Below are positions 5,561-6,039 of a DNA stretch of 6,039 nucleotides, piece by piece (positions within the stretch are counted from its first letter, which is position 1; every line of letters starts with the position of its first letter). Source of the stretch: Lonsdalea quercina subsp. quercina (GTDB lineage Bacteria; Pseudomonadota; Gammaproteobacteria; Enterobacterales; Enterobacteriaceae); contig NZ_JIBO01000005.1 in the NCBI RefSeq assembly GCF_000688655.1, forward strand, positions 12,755 through 18,793, in the 5' to 3' direction. The position numbers and the translations under genes are program-made. The notes beneath the pieces are model-generated. The model made no database searches, was not told where the DNA came from, and saw nothing but the letters and a program-made list of their open reading frames with translations.

Positions 5561-5712
5561 GCAGTCGTGGTCGGATGGATGAATAAGTTAGTATTGAGGA
5601 AAGACTACTTAAAACTCAATATCTAAAAGAGCATAACCTCGACTGAAAATAGGCTCGTGTATATCATCAAACTGAATTGCTCCTCAGACACACCTTTCCA
5701 TGACGAGATTCA

Positions 5713-5775
5713 ATGACAAAGTCATATTAACATCCAACACTATTTAGGCAGAAAATAAATATGACATTGAGTCAT
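5713..5775. repeat. Paired ATGAC/GTCAT dyads
   Basis: ATGAC-AAA-GTCAT (5713-5725) and ATGAC-ATTGA-GTCAT (5761-5775) are two dyads with identical 5-bp arms and 3- and 5-nt centres, their midpoints about 49 bp apart. The outer pieces GTCATATT (5721-5728) and AATATGAC (5758-5765) also form an 8-bp inverted repeat with each other. Twin operator sites for one dimeric protein would look like this; nothing in the window identifies the protein. Confidence 0.4.
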
Positions 5776-5789
5776 CGATTTCCGTGTAA

Positions 5790-5808
5790 GGAGAAAGTAT
5801 CGTTCTCC
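5790..5808. repeat. 6-bp hairpin GGAGAA/TTCTCC
   Basis: GGAGAA (5790-5795) and TTCTCC (5803-5808) flank a 7-nt loop. There is no T-run after it, so it is not a terminator. It lies between the ATGAC/GTCAT dyads and the long palindrome, and its function is unknown. Confidence 0.3.
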
Positions 5809-5831
5809 GACAGTAATAACATAAGCGTCTT

Positions 5832-5867
5832 ATGAATAATGATTACGGTGGTTAATCTATTATTCAT
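5832..5867. repeat. 36-bp imperfect palindrome
   Basis: ATGAATAAT followed by GATTA (5832-5845) pairs with TAATC, one unpaired T, then ATTATTCAT (5853-5867), around a 7-nt centre CGGTGGT. That is 14 paired positions with a single bulge. No T-run follows, so a protein-binding operator or a folded RNA element is more likely than a terminator. Confidence 0.45.
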
Positions 5868-5988
5868 CATCAGATCTGTAGCTGATATTTCGACTATTTA
5901 CGCAAATAACCTGTTTAAGATACCAAGCCAAAATAATTAACGCGCTACAGGATTTCCCCAACGGTGTTAAAGAGTGCTTATTGAAAGT

Positions 5989-6006
5989 GGACACTGGTAA
6001 GTGTCC
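5989..6006. repeat. 7-bp hairpin GGACACT/AGTGTCC
   Basis: A perfect inverted repeat with a GGTA loop lies 33 bases from the right edge, at the start of a more GC-rich stretch. It could be an operator, a leader hairpin, or part of an element end lying outside the window. There is too little flanking sequence to choose. Confidence 0.35.
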
Positions 6007-6039
6007 TATAAAGAGAGGCTGGCTTGTGGCATGGCTGGG

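Larger units (their letters stand above)
4957..6039. other. 1.1-kb region without a defensible gene
   Basis: From the regulator start to the right edge there is no open frame with a good start signal and recognisable product. The region holds the regulator's likely promoter, the IS903-like end, the GC-rich remnant, and then AT-rich DNA with several inverted repeats (5713-5775, 5790-5808, 5832-5867, 5989-6006). The changes in composition and the lack of genes suggest a recombination-prone island edge or upstream regulatory DNA for a gene beyond 6039. Confidence 0.6.

Noticed and set aside
5761..5835. Plus-strand 24-codon frame starting at the second ATGAC dyad
   Set aside because: There is no ribosome site and it is very short; the ATG is part of the dyad repeat.
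5790..5867. Intrinsic terminators at the 5790-5808 and 5832-5867 hairpins
   Set aside because: Neither is followed by a T-run on either strand and no gene ends next to them.
5700..5870. CRISPR array or tRNA gene in the repeat-rich right end
   Set aside because: The repeats are few, short and inverted rather than regularly spaced direct repeats, and no cloverleaf with a T-arm consensus is visible.

Overview
The window reads as an AT-rich accessory island from an enteric gammaproteobacterium (Escherichia, Salmonella, Citrobacter or a close relative). It carries a chaperone-usher fimbrial operon together with what looks like its own membrane-bound regulator. The taxonomic inference rests on the gene families (DUF1120-type fimbrial subunit, YhcD-sized usher, MarT/GrvA-like regulator paired with a FidL-like protein) and on the AT-rich regulatory DNA. 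No chromosomal backbone gene is visible to fix the species.

All confident genes lie on the minus strand, so transcription runs from high to low coordinates. The order is: a ToxR/CadC-type winged-helix regulator with one membrane helix (4138-4956, TTG start); a FidL-like small membrane protein starting 4 nt after the regulator stop (3678-4133); a 420-nt intergenic region with a perfect 17-bp palindrome, promoter-like hexamers and a GC-rich hairpin (3258-3677); a DUF1120-type fimbrial subunit (2559-3245); a hairpin in the subunit-usher gap; an outer-membrane usher (141-2501); and the 5' end of a periplasmic chaperone overlapping the usher (1-169, cut by the window edge). An adhesin or further subunits, if present, lie beyond position 1.

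The genes fit one model. The regulator and its FidL-like partner span the inner membrane and are likely to control the fimbrial promoter through the palindrome-bearing intergenic region. The subunit is exported by its signal peptide, held by the chaperone, and polymerised through the usher. The hairpin before the usher would let the structural subunit be made in excess over the usher. The regulator gene carries an unusual set of homopolymers (G8, two A8 and an A7 on its coding strand), which makes phase variation by slippage a testable idea.

The right end (4957-6039) holds no gene I can defend. It is a patchwork: an AT-rich stretch with the presumed regulator promoter, a 16-bp match to an IS903-type terminal repeat, a clearly GC-richer stretch (about 5170-5560) with only broken reading frames, then AT-rich DNA unusually dense in inverted repeats (two ATGAC/GTCAT dyads, a 6-bp hairpin, a 36-bp imperfect palindrome, and a 7-bp hairpin near the end). 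It looks like an island junction with decayed mobile or coding remnants and possibly operators for a gene outside the window.
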